Source of the DNA: Capilliphycus robustus
GTDB taxonomy: Bacteria > Cyanobacteriota > Cyanobacteriia > Cyanobacteriales > Microcoleaceae
Direction: 5' to 3'
DNA: 64,000 nt
NCBI RefSeq assembly: GCF_034932365.1
Contig: NZ_JAYGHR010000078.1
Span: 26,328-90,327, forward strand
In this document: positions 44,409 through 54,011 of the stretch, piece by piece
Layout: each line of letters begins with the position of its first letter
Position numbering within the stretch: position 1 is the first letter of the stretch
Notes under the pieces: generated by a model
Told to the model about the DNA's origin: nothing
The model's input: only the letters and a program-made list of their open reading frames with translations
Databases searched by the model: none
Position numbers and translations under genes: made by a program

Positions 44409-45074
44409 ATGGATAACCTAGCTTTTACTCACTTAGTCTCCGCTTTTGAATCACCTCGTCAGTCCAATGTTGACGGGAGCCTCGTTCTATTCCGGGGTCT
44501 AAACTGGAATAAAGTATCTGGTGCTTGCTGGCTACCCATTGTCTCTCTGGCGATTGGCGCTGCTGTCGTTAGTGCCAGTCAACCTGCCAACGCCGCACTG
44601 TACTATGGTGATCGCGGTTCTGATGTCAAAGCGGTTCAGCACAAGCTGGCTTACTACGGCTACTTCCATTACAACGCCACTGGCTACTACGGCAAGCATA
44701 CCAAGCACGCGGTTAAAGCATTTCAGTATAGCCAAGGTTTACACGCTGATGGTATAGTTGGCCCTAGCACGGCTGCTGCGCTGGGTTTGAACTGCTATAG
44801 TAGCTCCTGCTACAAGCCTAGCCATCACAAGCCTAGCTACAAGCAGGCCAGCCATCACAAATCCTATGGCTCTAGCCTGAGTCATGGTTCTAGCGGCTAC
44901 AAGGTTGTCAAGCTGCAAAATAAGTTAGCTAACTATGGCTACTTCCATGCCAATTCTACTGGCTACTACGGCAAAATTACTGCCCATGCTGTGAAAGCTT
45001 TCCAGCGTGACTACGGCTTACACGCCGATGGTGTTGCAGGCCCGAGAACCCTGCGTGCAATGGGTATTTATTAA
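44409..45074 (+). CDS. Exported protein with two peptidoglycan-binding domains
   Basis: A 221-residue protein. After a 38-residue leader, a hydrophobic stretch LPIVSLAIGAAVV ending ASQPANA-A at about residue 62 marks a late signal peptide. Two PG_binding_1 domains follow, GDRGSDVKAVQHKLAYYGYF to DGIVGPSTAAAL (about 68-123) and SGYKVVKLQNKLANYGYF to DGVAGPRTLRAM (about 160-219). Their sequences are close to each other, so one arose by duplication. The His/Ser/Tyr/Lys-rich linker between them contains two Cys. There is no catalytic domain, so it presumably anchors or organises at the cell wall. A strong terminator follows. Confidence 0.85.
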   Translation: MDNLAFTHLVSAFESPRQSNVDGSLVLFRGLNWNKVSGACWLPIVSLAIGAAVVSASQPANAALYYGDRGSDVKAVQHKLAYYGYFHYNATGYYGKHTKHAVKAFQYSQGLHADGIVGPSTAAALGLNCYSSSCYKPSHHKPSYKQASHHKSYGSSLSHGSSGYKVVKLQNKLANYGYFHANSTGYYGKITAHAVKAFQRDYGLHADGVAGPRTLRAMGIY

Positions 45075-45092
45075 TCTCCTTTAAAGCCCATC

Positions 45093-45129
45093 AAAAAACC
45101 CTACACCTATTATAGATGTAGGGTTTTTT
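45093..45129. terminator. Bidirectional terminator between convergent genes
   Basis: A perfect 13-bp stem, AAAAAACCCTACA (45093-45105) and TGTAGGGTTTTTT (45117-45129), with an 11-nt loop. A-runs and T-runs on both sides serve the peptidoglycan-binding gene (plus) and the small gene at 45165 (minus). Confidence 0.92.
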
Positions 45130-45164
45130 CAGTTAGATTTCGTTTTCAAAAACCGTTAAGCGAA

Positions 45165-45515
45165 CTATTTTTTCATGTCCCGAGCCATTTTGAGGAACTC
45201 GTCCATCTTCGTGTCAGGACGCCGGCGCTCTGTAGATGGGGTGGGAGCGGAAAAAGAAGAGGAAGAGGAAGATGAAGGAGTAGAAGCGTTGCCATTAGAA
45301 GCAGGTTTCGACATCTCCATCGCCGCTTTCGTCATAGAATCAGAGACCTTAAAGGGCTGTCCACCGGACATCTTGGGGAAGCTCTTCTTGACCTCTTGCT
45401 GCTTACGCATGAATTCAACATTGCCAAAGGTTTTGGCATCGTCAGAATCCAGGTAGAAAGCCCCAGATTCAGTATTTTCAGACTTTTTACCAAATAAACC
45501 AAATAGTCCTGCCAT
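45165..45515 (-). CDS. Small conserved cyanobacterial-type protein of unknown function
   Basis: A 116-residue soluble protein beginning MAGLFGLFGKKSENTES. An N-terminal segment with AFYLDSDDAKTFGNVEFMRK is followed by a Ser/Pro/Thr-rich low-complexity region (about 75-95) and a basic C-terminal helix ending DEFLKMARDMKK. No known motif is seen. The order, a short glycine/phenylalanine start, middle helix and disordered linker to a charged helix, suggests an adaptor. It is convergent with the peptidoglycan-binding gene and shares its terminator. Confidence 0.7.
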   Translation of the reverse strand: MAGLFGLFGKKSENTESGAFYLDSDDAKTFGNVEFMRKQQEVKKSFPKMSGGQPFKVSDSMTKAAMEMSKPASNGNASTPSSSSSSSFSAPTPSTERRRPDTKMDEFLKMARDMKK

Positions 45516-45770
45516 CTAATACTCCGAATAGCTGTATGATAATTTTTCGTCGTTATGTAAAATATTATCAAATTTTATGTAAATATGAATCGAATCTTAA
45601 TTTTTTCACGGCTGGCTCCTGCTATTGAGTAGAGAAGGGGTAGAAGTCTTAAAATGTCTATATCTCTTGACTAGAGGTAGATTGAAACCGTCATAGAGTT
45701 CTCAACGACTGCACAGAGGCTCACTCAACAGACCAACTCAATATGAGAAAAATTAACGGGTAATCGGTTT

Positions 45771-47015
45771 ATGATTAATCTTTGGATCGGACATATCGCT
45801 TGGGGACTGGGTACTGTACTAGGAGCCGAACTGGTGAGAGATTTTTACCACGTCCTGTCTCACATTTGGTCGCCCCTCTACCGTTGGCACGTTTGGCATC
45901 ATCGGGTATTTCGTCCAGATTATACCGTTGTCAGTGACCAAATATATCGCCAGGGAAACTGGTATCACGACGTACCCGAAGCGATCGCCATGCTAACATT
46001 TAGCTTAATATTTGGAATCATCGCCCATTATTTCGCCCCTGAACATCTTGGGTTTGCGATCATTGGTTGTGTGTATAGCCTGAGTTTTTTGTTTCCGGCG
46101 ATCGCCCGAGGAATGGGTATTCCCAAAGTCGATCAATTAACAGATATTACTCATCTTCCCGGACAATTTTTGAGTCCGCCTTCTCACTGGTTTGTTAACC
46201 GTCCCTATCACTGGCGACATCACTTTGACAACCAAAACGCCTATTTTTGCGGTACCCTGACATTTGTAGATAAACTGATGGGAACAGCACTTTCTCTCAA
46301 AGGTAAAACAATTGCAGTCACAGGCGCTTCTGGAACATTAGGGCGATCGCTTTTGTTACAACTTCATCAAGCAGAAGCCAAAATTATCGCCCTGACTTCT
46401 AGAGATGAAACGGTGACTCTCAATGTCAAGGGCGAAGAATTTCCGGTCAAAACTATAACCTGGAAAATTGGAGAAGAAAATCAACTTAAAGAGTTACTTG
46501 AAAAAGTCGATATTCTGATTTTAAATCATGGGATTAACGTTCACGGAGAACGCACCCCAGAAGCGATTTCCCAATCCTATGAAGTCAATGCTTTTTCCAG
46601 TTGGCGGTTACTAGAATTATTTCTTTCAACCGTTCAAACGAACGCAGACAAAGCCAAAAAAGAAGTCTGGGTGAATACCTCAGAAGCAGAAGTCAGTCCA
46701 GCGTTGAGTCCGTTGTATGAACTTAGTAAACGAACGTTAGGAGATTTAATTACACTGAGACGTTTAGATGCGCCCTGCGTCATTCGGAAATTAATATTAG
46801 GGCCATTTAAAAGTAATCTAAATCCGATTGGAGTGATGTCGCCTGATTGGGTTGCCAAACAGATTGTTAAACAAGCCCGTTCTGATATTAGAACAATCAT
46901 TGTAACCATTAATCCGATTACTTTTCTTGCCTTTCCGATTAAAGAGTTTTTTGTTTCCATCTATTTCAAACTCTTTAGTCAGAAACCTGTTTCGACGAAC
47001 CGAACCTCTGAATGA
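45771..47015 (+). CDS. Fused fatty-acid/sterol hydroxylase-like domain and short-chain dehydrogenase
   Basis: A 414-residue fusion. Residues 1-175 are membrane-embedded with a shortened set of hydroxylase-type histidines: FYHVLSH, WHVWHHR and YHWRHHFDNQ. Residues 178-400 form an SDR domain with the NAD(P) loop VTGASGTLGRSL, LNHGINVHG for the cofactor Asn, and YELSK holding the Tyr-x3-Lys pair. Cyanobacterial genomes carry this fusion as a conserved protein; its substrate is not known. The histidine clusters make di-iron binding likely but the set is not complete by eye. A carotenoid, sterol-like or lipid substrate is plausible. Confidence 0.82.
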   Translation: MINLWIGHIAWGLGTVLGAELVRDFYHVLSHIWSPLYRWHVWHHRVFRPDYTVVSDQIYRQGNWYHDVPEAIAMLTFSLIFGIIAHYFAPEHLGFAIIGCVYSLSFLFPAIARGMGIPKVDQLTDITHLPGQFLSPPSHWFVNRPYHWRHHFDNQNAYFCGTLTFVDKLMGTALSLKGKTIAVTGASGTLGRSLLLQLHQAEAKIIALTSRDETVTLNVKGEEFPVKTITWKIGEENQLKELLEKVDILILNHGINVHGERTPEAISQSYEVNAFSSWRLLELFLSTVQTNADKAKKEVWVNTSEAEVSPALSPLYELSKRTLGDLITLRRLDAPCVIRKLILGPFKSNLNPIGVMSPDWVAKQIVKQARSDIRTIIVTINPITFLAFPIKEFFVSIYFKLFSQKPVSTNRTSE

Positions 47016-47085
47016 GGAGATGGGGAGATAGGGAGATAGGGAGACTGATCACTGAAAAACTGTTACCTATTGCAAGATTGCCTGT

Positions 47086-50000
47086 TTATTTAATAGGAAG
47101 TGTAATCTCAAATTTAGTTCCGTGACCTAAAGTCGAATTAACAGAGATTAAACCTTTGTGTTTTTCGACGACAATTTGACGTGCGATCGCTAATCCTAAG
47201 CCTGTACCTTTTCCGACGGCTTTCGTTGTAAACAAGTGATCAAATATTTTGGGTTTTACGGCTTCATTGATCCCATGCCCATTATCAGTAATGATAATTT
47301 TAACATTTTCATTTTCGACTGATGTTTTAATAATAATTAGGTTAGGATTTGCTTGAATTTCAGCAAAACTTCGCCCAATATTCGACTCATCCAACGCATC
47401 AATCGCATTAGACAAAATATTCATAAACACCTGATTTAATTGCCCAGGAAAACACTCGACTTTCGGTAAGTTACCATAGTCTGTGACCACTTCCATTCCG
47501 GGACGTTTATCGTTAGCTTTGAGGCGATGCTTGAGAATTAAAAGTGTACTATCGATCCCTTCGTGAATATTGAATGGCACTTTATAATCCTTATCAGCCC
47601 GAGAAAATGTTCTTAAACTGGTGCTAATATTTTTTAATCGGTCACAAGCGATCAACATTGAATCGAGCATCTTGGGTAAATCTTCTAAGCTATAATCTAA
47701 GTCAATTTTTTCGGCGTGTTCTTGGATTTCATCACTGGGATTTGGTAGAGATTTTTGATAGAGTTTCAAGTGTTCAACAAGAGCAGCAATAGTCGGTTGA
47801 GCCTGTTTGAGACTAGCAAAAATAAAGCCCAAAGGATTATTCATCTCATGGGCAACACCCGCAACTAAATTGCCCAAGGCTGACATTTTCTCACTTTGAA
47901 CAATTTGTAATTGAGCTTGTTGTAAATCCTGCAATGCTTTTTCTAATTCTTGGGATTTTTGTTGAACAGCCGCTTCTGCTTTTTTGCGATCATCAATGTC
48001 AGTACAAGTGCCAATCCATTCATAAATACTGCCATCTTCTGCCAGGAGTGGCACCCCTCGAACCGCAAAATAACGATAGTTTCCATCTGCACCTCGAATG
48101 CGATACTCCGTCTGATAAATACTTTTTGTTTCAATGGCATGAGTCCAGTCTTGAACGGTGTGTGAAATATCATCAGGATGAATGGCATTCAGCCATCCGG
48201 TTCCTTGGACTTCTTCTTCCGTTTGTCCTGTATATTCCATCCAGTGGACTGTATTGGTGTTCTCTCCTGAAACATTAGCTAACCAAATCATTTGAGAGGT
48301 TGCAGTTGCTAGAAAACGATAGCGTTTTTCACTTTGTTCTAATGCCTGGGATTTTTCTTGGGCTTGAGTATATAAACGAGCATTTTCTAGAGAAATTGCA
48401 GCTTGGGCGCAAAGTATGTTGAGGATTTTAACGCGATCGCTCGTAAATGCACCTGTTGCTAAGTTGTTCTCTAGATACACCATACCGATCAGCTTGCCCT
48501 GATGCAAAATTGGGCTGCACAGAATACTCTTTAAGAGGTGCTTCTGAATGTAAGCATCATTAATAAACTGCGGATCTATCCTGGCATCAAAGATCACAAC
48601 GGGTTTCAGGCTGCGTTGAACCGTGTAAATTAAGCGAGTGGGTAACTCTTGGCTGTCTTCAACCGGATGAGGAAGCGATAAAACTGGACAACAATCAATG
48701 CCAGAGACAGCTTGAACCATCAAACCCTGTTCTTCTGATAAAATCAACACAGCTTTATCGGCTCCGGCATTTTCGATCACCACTTGCAGCAGAGTAGAGA
48801 GCAGTTTGTCTAATTCGATCTCCCTCGAAAGGGTTTGGGAAGCTTTCAAAATAGCCGCTAGATCGAAGGAATCCGAGATGCTGCATGAAGAACTCGTCGC
48901 AATAGCTGTAAGCGATGCAGTGATGGTTTCTTTGATCGAAAAAGGGGAATGACGCTGCTGCTTCAGGGGGGTGAGGAGTTGGGGATAACGTTGTTCTAAA
49001 TCAATCACTTTGGCTTTCGCGCCCCAACGAGTATAACAATAATATGCTTCTTGGATATAAACTTGAGCGACCTTTTCTTTACCCCAGTCGAGGTAGAATT
49101 TAGCGGCGAGTTCATTCGCCAGCGCTTCTTCTTGGATAAAACCGTTTTCTTTGGCTCCAGAAATAGCGCGATCATAATATTCGATAGCTTCTGTTTTCTG
49201 ACCCAAAACTCGATAACGTTCCGCTTCTACTAAATCAAATTTATGTTGAAAATTCATGGGCGCGTAAGTTGCCCAGTCTTTGAGTTTTTCTTGGTTATTC
49301 GCGATGCTTTCGTTCATCTGTTGCTGTTGCAGGCTTGAACAGTTTCCCAACACCGCTAAATAGGCTAAAGACTCATAGAAATGAAAGATGGGTACATAGA
49401 CAAAAGCAAGTAGAGCATCTAAATATTGTTTAGCTTTCTCTACCTGTTCTACGGCTCCTTCAAAGTCTGAAAACAGATAGGAAACAACCAATTTATTAAT
49501 CCAGAACAATCCTAATCCCGTGCGATCGCCCGATGTTTCATGTAAAGGAAGTTGATGCTGTTCATTGTAAGCAGTACCGCTCAACAGCAGTACGTTATCT
49601 CTCTCTCCCATTAAATTGAGCAGAATTTGTTGAGTCAACTGAGAATAAGTCAGAGTTACAGTTTGTCGAAGCTGATTGAGCGCTTCACAATATCGGCTAA
49701 TTTCCGATTCCAGTTGTGGTAAATTTTCGCCCGAAAAATAGGCGTTTAAACTGTAGATCCACGCGGAATAACCCGCAAAAGCTAAATCCCCTAAGTCTAA
49801 ACAAGTACAATAGGCATTTTGTAAGGGATTTAAGGTTTCGCGCAGGTGTATTTTCCAATGGCGGGTGTATACATAAACGAGTAATAATGTTTTCCCTTTT
49901 AATTCTGAATTTGGATAATGTGATAGCAGATCAAGGGCTAACTGACCGAATTCATACCCTAATTCAACATTTCTAATTACACCACACATCAATATCCCAT

Positions 50001-52884
50001 AAGAAGCATAAGCAAAGGGGGAAGTTGACTCATTACCATAAACAACAGATAAATAAACCTTTTTTAAAACCACCAGTAAATACAATTGCGGTTCTGATAA
50101 ATAAGCGACGGGTGCGGCAGATGTCAAAATGCGAGCGGCTGCTAAAATATTCACATCCGTTGCTTGGGGTAAATTTAGTAATTCGTTCGGTGAGCGTCCA
50201 GCGATCGCATCTGAGACGGTTTTAAAGGCTGTTTCTACATCTTCAGGACTGGGTGTTGCAGGCAGTTCTACGCCTAATTGTTGTAAGATAGCGAGTGCTG
50301 TGGCGATCGCTTCTGTGAACTGACCCTGAGCCGTTAAAGCCTCAATTTTCACCTGATAAACCCTGACTTGATCGAATGGGGTTTTCGCATGGTTGAGGAT
50401 CTTATTTCCCAACGTCTCCATCTGCTCTAAATCACCGCCCAAATAAGCCGCTTCCGTGGCGATTTGATGCAGTGTTAGAGTCAATTCATACTGAGTTTGC
50501 CAACAGTTTTCAGCTAGTAAATTAATACCCAGTTTAGCATATTTCAGGGCAGCGAGATATGCAGTAGCCGCTTTTGCCTTGCGACTTGCCATCAAGTTAA
50601 ACTGTGCTAGTTCCTGACGTTCGGTCAATTGGGTAATTAATTCAACGGCTATATTCAGTTGACTAACGATTTCAAAAATGCGGTCTTCGAGGTGAGTTTC
50701 TGGTATGTTATTCCTAAGTAATTGTCCAATCTTCAGGTGAACGGGTTGTTTCTCATCGCTGGGAATCAAAGAATAGGCAGCTTGTTGAACGCGATCGTGA
50801 AGGAATTTATAACTAACAATCTGTGAATGTTCTTGAGAAACCGCTTGATTGACTTCCCCAACATAAAACTTATAAACTTCACTTTGGGGCAAAATTAACC
50901 CTTCTTGCAAGGCTTTCCATAAACTTGCGGCGGTTTCTATTTCTGAGTGTTCTGAAACAATGGCTAAGGTTGCTAAATCAAATTGATTTCCAATACAAGC
51001 CGCTAACTTGAGTACATTTTGGGTTACTTCTGGCAACTTCTGCAACTGCAACGCCATAAATTCAACGACATCATCTGTCAGTGCTTGTTGATTGATCTGG
51101 GGAAGATCACATTGCCAACATCCCTCTACTAAATTGAACTTGATTAGCCCATCTTGATATAATGCTTTCAAAAATTGCGTGGCAAAAAATGGATTTCCTT
51201 GAGTTTTTTTATAAACCAATTCAGAAAGCGGCAATGCAAATTTTTCTGTACATTTCAGGGTATCAGCTACTAACTGATTGATTTGCCTTTGACTTAAGGG
51301 TTTTAACGTAATGGTATGAATGGCGGCAGTTTTTTCGATTTCACTTAAAGTTAACATTAACGGATGGGCTGGATTCACTTCGTTATCCCGATAGGCCCCT
51401 ATTAAAAAAAGATGTCCGGTATCAGCCATTAATAACTGCATTAACTTCAGCGAGGCTGAATCAGCCCATTGCAAATCATCTAAAAATATCACTAATGGAT
51501 GTTCAGCCGTCGTAAAAACTTGAGTAAATTTTTGAAATAATAAATTAAATCGATTTTGTGCTGCCGTTCCTGATAATTCTATAGCGGGCGGTTGTTCACC
51601 CATAATTCTTTCTAATTCGGGGATGACTTCAATAATCACTTGTCCATTTTCCCCAATGGCTTCTAATATTTTGCTTTTCCATTGCTGGATTTTAGTCTCG
51701 CTTTCTGTTAATAATTGCTCCATTAAATCTCGAAAGGCTTGCACAAATGCACTGAAGGGAATATTTCGTTGAAATTGGTCATATTTTCCTTTGATAAAAT
51801 AACCCAGTTTCCTGACAATCGGTTTATGAACTTCGTTGACTACGGCTGTTTTTCCAATCCCAGAAAAACCAGCGACTAGCATGAGTTCTCCTCTTCCTTC
51901 TGGGGGATTACTGACTCTTTCAAAGGCTTGCAGGAGGGTTTTTACTGAGGTTTCTCGTCCATAGAGTTTGTCGGGGATGATCAAGCGATCGCACAGATCC
52001 CGTCGCCCGATTTCAAAAGATTCAATCTCACCCGTTTTTTGAAGTTCAGTTAAACATTTTTCTAAATCATATTTCAGTCCCAATGCACTTTGATAGCGAT
52101 CTTCGGCATTTTTTGCCATCAATTTTTCGATGATTTCTGATAAGACAGATGGAATTTTTGAATTAATTTCATGGACTAAGGGTGATGCTTTGGCAATATG
52201 ATAATGTACTAACTCCATCGGATCACTAGATTGAAAAGGCAATTCTCTTATGAGTAATTCATAAAACGTTACACCTAAAGAATAAAAATCGCTGCGGTAG
52301 TCAATTCCCCGGTTCATTCTGCCAGTTTGTTCGGGGGAAAGATAGGCTAAAGTCCCTTCTAGGACGTTAGGATTTTCGATTTCTGGGGTTTCTTTGGGTA
52401 GCAGCGAGGAAATACTGAAATCTATCAGCTTGACTTCTAGGGTTTCGGCTTGAATGAGAATATTGGCAGGTTTAATATCTTTATGAATCACCCCATATTG
52501 ATGCAACTGCTGTAGGGTATCTGCGAGTTGAATAGCAATCAAGAGAAATTGCTCTAATGTCAGTGGTTTTTCCAGGGTAAATCGCTCCAAAGAAATGCCA
52601 CCAAAATCTTCCATCACCAAAGCATAGCCATTTTGGTAGGGTTCTAAGTTGTAGGGTTTGATAATACCTGGAATCTCTAAATTTTTGGCAATGGTATACT
52701 GATTCCGAAATTGCACCAGTTCACTAAAAGTGGGATATTGCCGTTTTAGAAGCTTAATGACTACAGGGAATTTGTCATCAATACGGACGGCTCGATAAAC
52801 TAATGTTCGACTCCCTAAATAAACGGTTTCGGTAATTTCATAGTTAGGAATATTAACAGTTGTTTGAGAGTTGGAGTTATTCAT
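47086..52884 (-). CDS. Giant Ser/Thr kinase, AAA ATPase and sensor histidine kinase
   Basis: A 1,932-residue signalling protein. Order: a Hanks-type kinase (about 14-280, with VVIKLLK, HKDIKPANIL and LIDFSISS, where DFS replaces DFG), a predicted AAA ATPase with Walker A GFSGIGKTAV near 338 and Walker B VIFLDDLQWAD, a long TPR-like helical region (about 700-1300), a GAF domain (about 1370-1520), a PAS/PAC domain (about 1540-1660), and a histidine kinase with GVAHEMNNPLGFI, then DNGHGIN and GTGLGLAIARQIV. This is the cyanobacterial class of large multisensor kinases. The loss of Gly in DFG does not by itself abolish activity. A collapsed paralogue lies 93 bp upstream in the same orientation. 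Signal unknown. Confidence 0.92.
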   Translation of the reverse strand: MNNSNSQTTVNIPNYEITETVYLGSRTLVYRAVRIDDKFPVVIKLLKRQYPTFSELVQFRNQYTIAKNLEIPGIIKPYNLEPYQNGYALVMEDFGGISLERFTLEKPLTLEQFLLIAIQLADTLQQLHQYGVIHKDIKPANILIQAETLEVKLIDFSISSLLPKETPEIENPNVLEGTLAYLSPEQTGRMNRGIDYRSDFYSLGVTFYELLIRELPFQSSDPMELVHYHIAKASPLVHEINSKIPSVLSEIIEKLMAKNAEDRYQSALGLKYDLEKCLTELQKTGEIESFEIGRRDLCDRLIIPDKLYGRETSVKTLLQAFERVSNPPEGRGELMLVAGFSGIGKTAVVNEVHKPIVRKLGYFIKGKYDQFQRNIPFSAFVQAFRDLMEQLLTESETKIQQWKSKILEAIGENGQVIIEVIPELERIMGEQPPAIELSGTAAQNRFNLLFQKFTQVFTTAEHPLVIFLDDLQWADSASLKLMQLLMADTGHLFLIGAYRDNEVNPAHPLMLTLSEIEKTAAIHTITLKPLSQRQINQLVADTLKCTEKFALPLSELVYKKTQGNPFFATQFLKALYQDGLIKFNLVEGCWQCDLPQINQQALTDDVVEFMALQLQKLPEVTQNVLKLAACIGNQFDLATLAIVSEHSEIETAASLWKALQEGLILPQSEVYKFYVGEVNQAVSQEHSQIVSYKFLHDRVQQAAYSLIPSDEKQPVHLKIGQLLRNNIPETHLEDRIFEIVSQLNIAVELITQLTERQELAQFNLMASRKAKAATAYLAALKYAKLGINLLAENCWQTQYELTLTLHQIATEAAYLGGDLEQMETLGNKILNHAKTPFDQVRVYQVKIEALTAQGQFTEAIATALAILQQLGVELPATPSPEDVETAFKTVSDAIAGRSPNELLNLPQATDVNILAAARILTSAAPVAYLSEPQLYLLVVLKKVYLSVVYGNESTSPFAYASYGILMCGVIRNVELGYEFGQLALDLLSHYPNSELKGKTLLLVYVYTRHWKIHLRETLNPLQNAYCTCLDLGDLAFAGYSAWIYSLNAYFSGENLPQLESEISRYCEALNQLRQTVTLTYSQLTQQILLNLMGERDNVLLLSGTAYNEQHQLPLHETSGDRTGLGLFWINKLVVSYLFSDFEGAVEQVEKAKQYLDALLAFVYVPIFHFYESLAYLAVLGNCSSLQQQQMNESIANNQEKLKDWATYAPMNFQHKFDLVEAERYRVLGQKTEAIEYYDRAISGAKENGFIQEEALANELAAKFYLDWGKEKVAQVYIQEAYYCYTRWGAKAKVIDLEQRYPQLLTPLKQQRHSPFSIKETITASLTAIATSSSCSISDSFDLAAILKASQTLSREIELDKLLSTLLQVVIENAGADKAVLILSEEQGLMVQAVSGIDCCPVLSLPHPVEDSQELPTRLIYTVQRSLKPVVIFDARIDPQFINDAYIQKHLLKSILCSPILHQGKLIGMVYLENNLATGAFTSDRVKILNILCAQAAISLENARLYTQAQEKSQALEQSEKRYRFLATATSQMIWLANVSGENTNTVHWMEYTGQTEEEVQGTGWLNAIHPDDISHTVQDWTHAIETKSIYQTEYRIRGADGNYRYFAVRGVPLLAEDGSIYEWIGTCTDIDDRKKAEAAVQQKSQELEKALQDLQQAQLQIVQSEKMSALGNLVAGVAHEMNNPLGFIFASLKQAQPTIAALVEHLKLYQKSLPNPSDEIQEHAEKIDLDYSLEDLPKMLDSMLIACDRLKNISTSLRTFSRADKDYKVPFNIHEGIDSTLLILKHRLKANDKRPGMEVVTDYGNLPKVECFPGQLNQVFMNILSNAIDALDESNIGRSFAEIQANPNLIIIKTSVENENVKIIITDNGHGINEAVKPKIFDHLFTTKAVGKGTGLGLAIARQIVVEKHKGLISVNSTLGHGTKFEITLPIK

Positions 52885-52977
52885 AGTCAGAGTTGATTGA
52901 GAGTTGAGCAGGAAGTCTGTTGTTTTAATGATTTGAATTTTACCAATAAATTAACTTTTTATTTCGGCTTTACTAGG

Positions 52978-53760
52978 TCAAGTGATCACAAATTCTGTTC
53001 CTTCTCCCAGTCTAGAGTTGACGTGAATCGTTCCCCGATTCTTTTCAACTACAATTTGACCTGGGATTGCTAACCCTAACCCTGTTTCTTGTACTAGGGG
53101 TTTCGTTGTCAATAAAAATGTATCGGCTATTAAGATGATCAAGCGATCGCACAAATCCCGTCGCCCAATTTCAAAGTCTTCTATCTCACCCGTTTCTTGA
53201 AAATGCACCAACTCCATCGGATCATTGAATTGAAAAGGCAATTCCCCGGTGAGTAATTCGTAAAACGTCACACCTAAAGAATAAAAATCACGTTGAGTTT
53301 CGGGTTGAATCAAAATATTGGCAGGTTTAATATCTTTATGAATCACCCGACAACGATGCAGCCCGGAGAGCGTTTCTGTCAGTTGCAGCCCAATGTTAAG
53401 AAAATCGACAATCGATAGGGGGGTTAAGTGATGATCAGGATTTGCTGTTGTTGGTTTGAGGTAATCTGCCAGGGAAATACCGCCCACATCTTCCATAATT
53501 AGGGTATAGCTCTGACGATACCGCTCTAACGCTAAGGGTTTAACCACAGTGGGTAGCGCCAGATTTTGAGCAATCACGTACTGGTTGCGAAATCGGACTA
53601 ATTCTGCAAAGCTTGGGTATTCCTCTGGCAGCAGTTTGAGGACGACGGGATACTGATCGGTTTCACGAATCCCTCGATAGACCAGGGTACCTGACCCAGC
53701 ATAGAGCTGATTGATAATCCGATAGCCTGGTAAATCGATATTAACGGTATTCATGCTCAA
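52978..53760 (-). CDS. Collapsed paralogue of the giant kinase with large in-frame deletions
   Basis: A 260-residue ORF whose parts align in order with the 1,932-residue protein just downstream. Residues 1-155 match its kinase N-lobe and catalytic loop (VIHKDIKPANIL). The DFG/activation segment is missing, and the text resumes at RDFYSLGVTFYELL. A second gap precedes QETGEIEDFEIGRRDLCDRLII. Then about 1,500 residues are absent before TGLGLAIPGQIVVEKNRG and the HATPase end. Lacking its activation loop, ATPase, GAF, PAS and HisKA, it cannot work as kinase or sensor. All junctions keep the frame. It may be a decaying tandem duplicate, or a small protein that still folds around the N-lobe. Confidence 0.8.
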   Translation of the reverse strand: MSMNTVNIDLPGYRIINQLYAGSGTLVYRGIRETDQYPVVLKLLPEEYPSFAELVRFRNQYVIAQNLALPTVVKPLALERYRQSYTLIMEDVGGISLADYLKPTTANPDHHLTPLSIVDFLNIGLQLTETLSGLHRCRVIHKDIKPANILIQPETQRDFYSLGVTFYELLTGELPFQFNDPMELVHFQETGEIEDFEIGRRDLCDRLIILIADTFLLTTKPLVQETGLGLAIPGQIVVEKNRGTIHVNSRLGEGTEFVIT

Positions 53761-53943
53761 CCCCTCCGATCAACCTGCGAAAAATCTTTCTTTTAAGCCC
53801 AAAAATTTTCCCTCGTTGCGATACTGTACAACGAATCTGCTCTGACTTCCATTATACAAAGGTTTCCAGTTGCATTGATTTTTGAGCTTTTAACTGAACA
53901 ATTTGAGGGTTTTTTTTTAAGTAAAGACGAGAAAATAACAAAT

Positions 53944-53978
53944 AAGCCAATTAGTGATCAGTGAATCCTAATTGGCTT
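53944..53978 (-). terminator. Hairpin terminator of the VOC gene
   Basis: AAGCCAATTAG (53944-53954) and CTAATTGGCTT (53968-53978) form an 11-bp stem with a 13-nt loop, 33 bp past the stop of the gene at 54012-54605. On the minus strand it is followed by ATTTGTT. Confidence 0.7.
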
Positions 53979-54011
53979 TCTCTATTTCTGATTGGGTATT
54001 AAATTTTTGTT

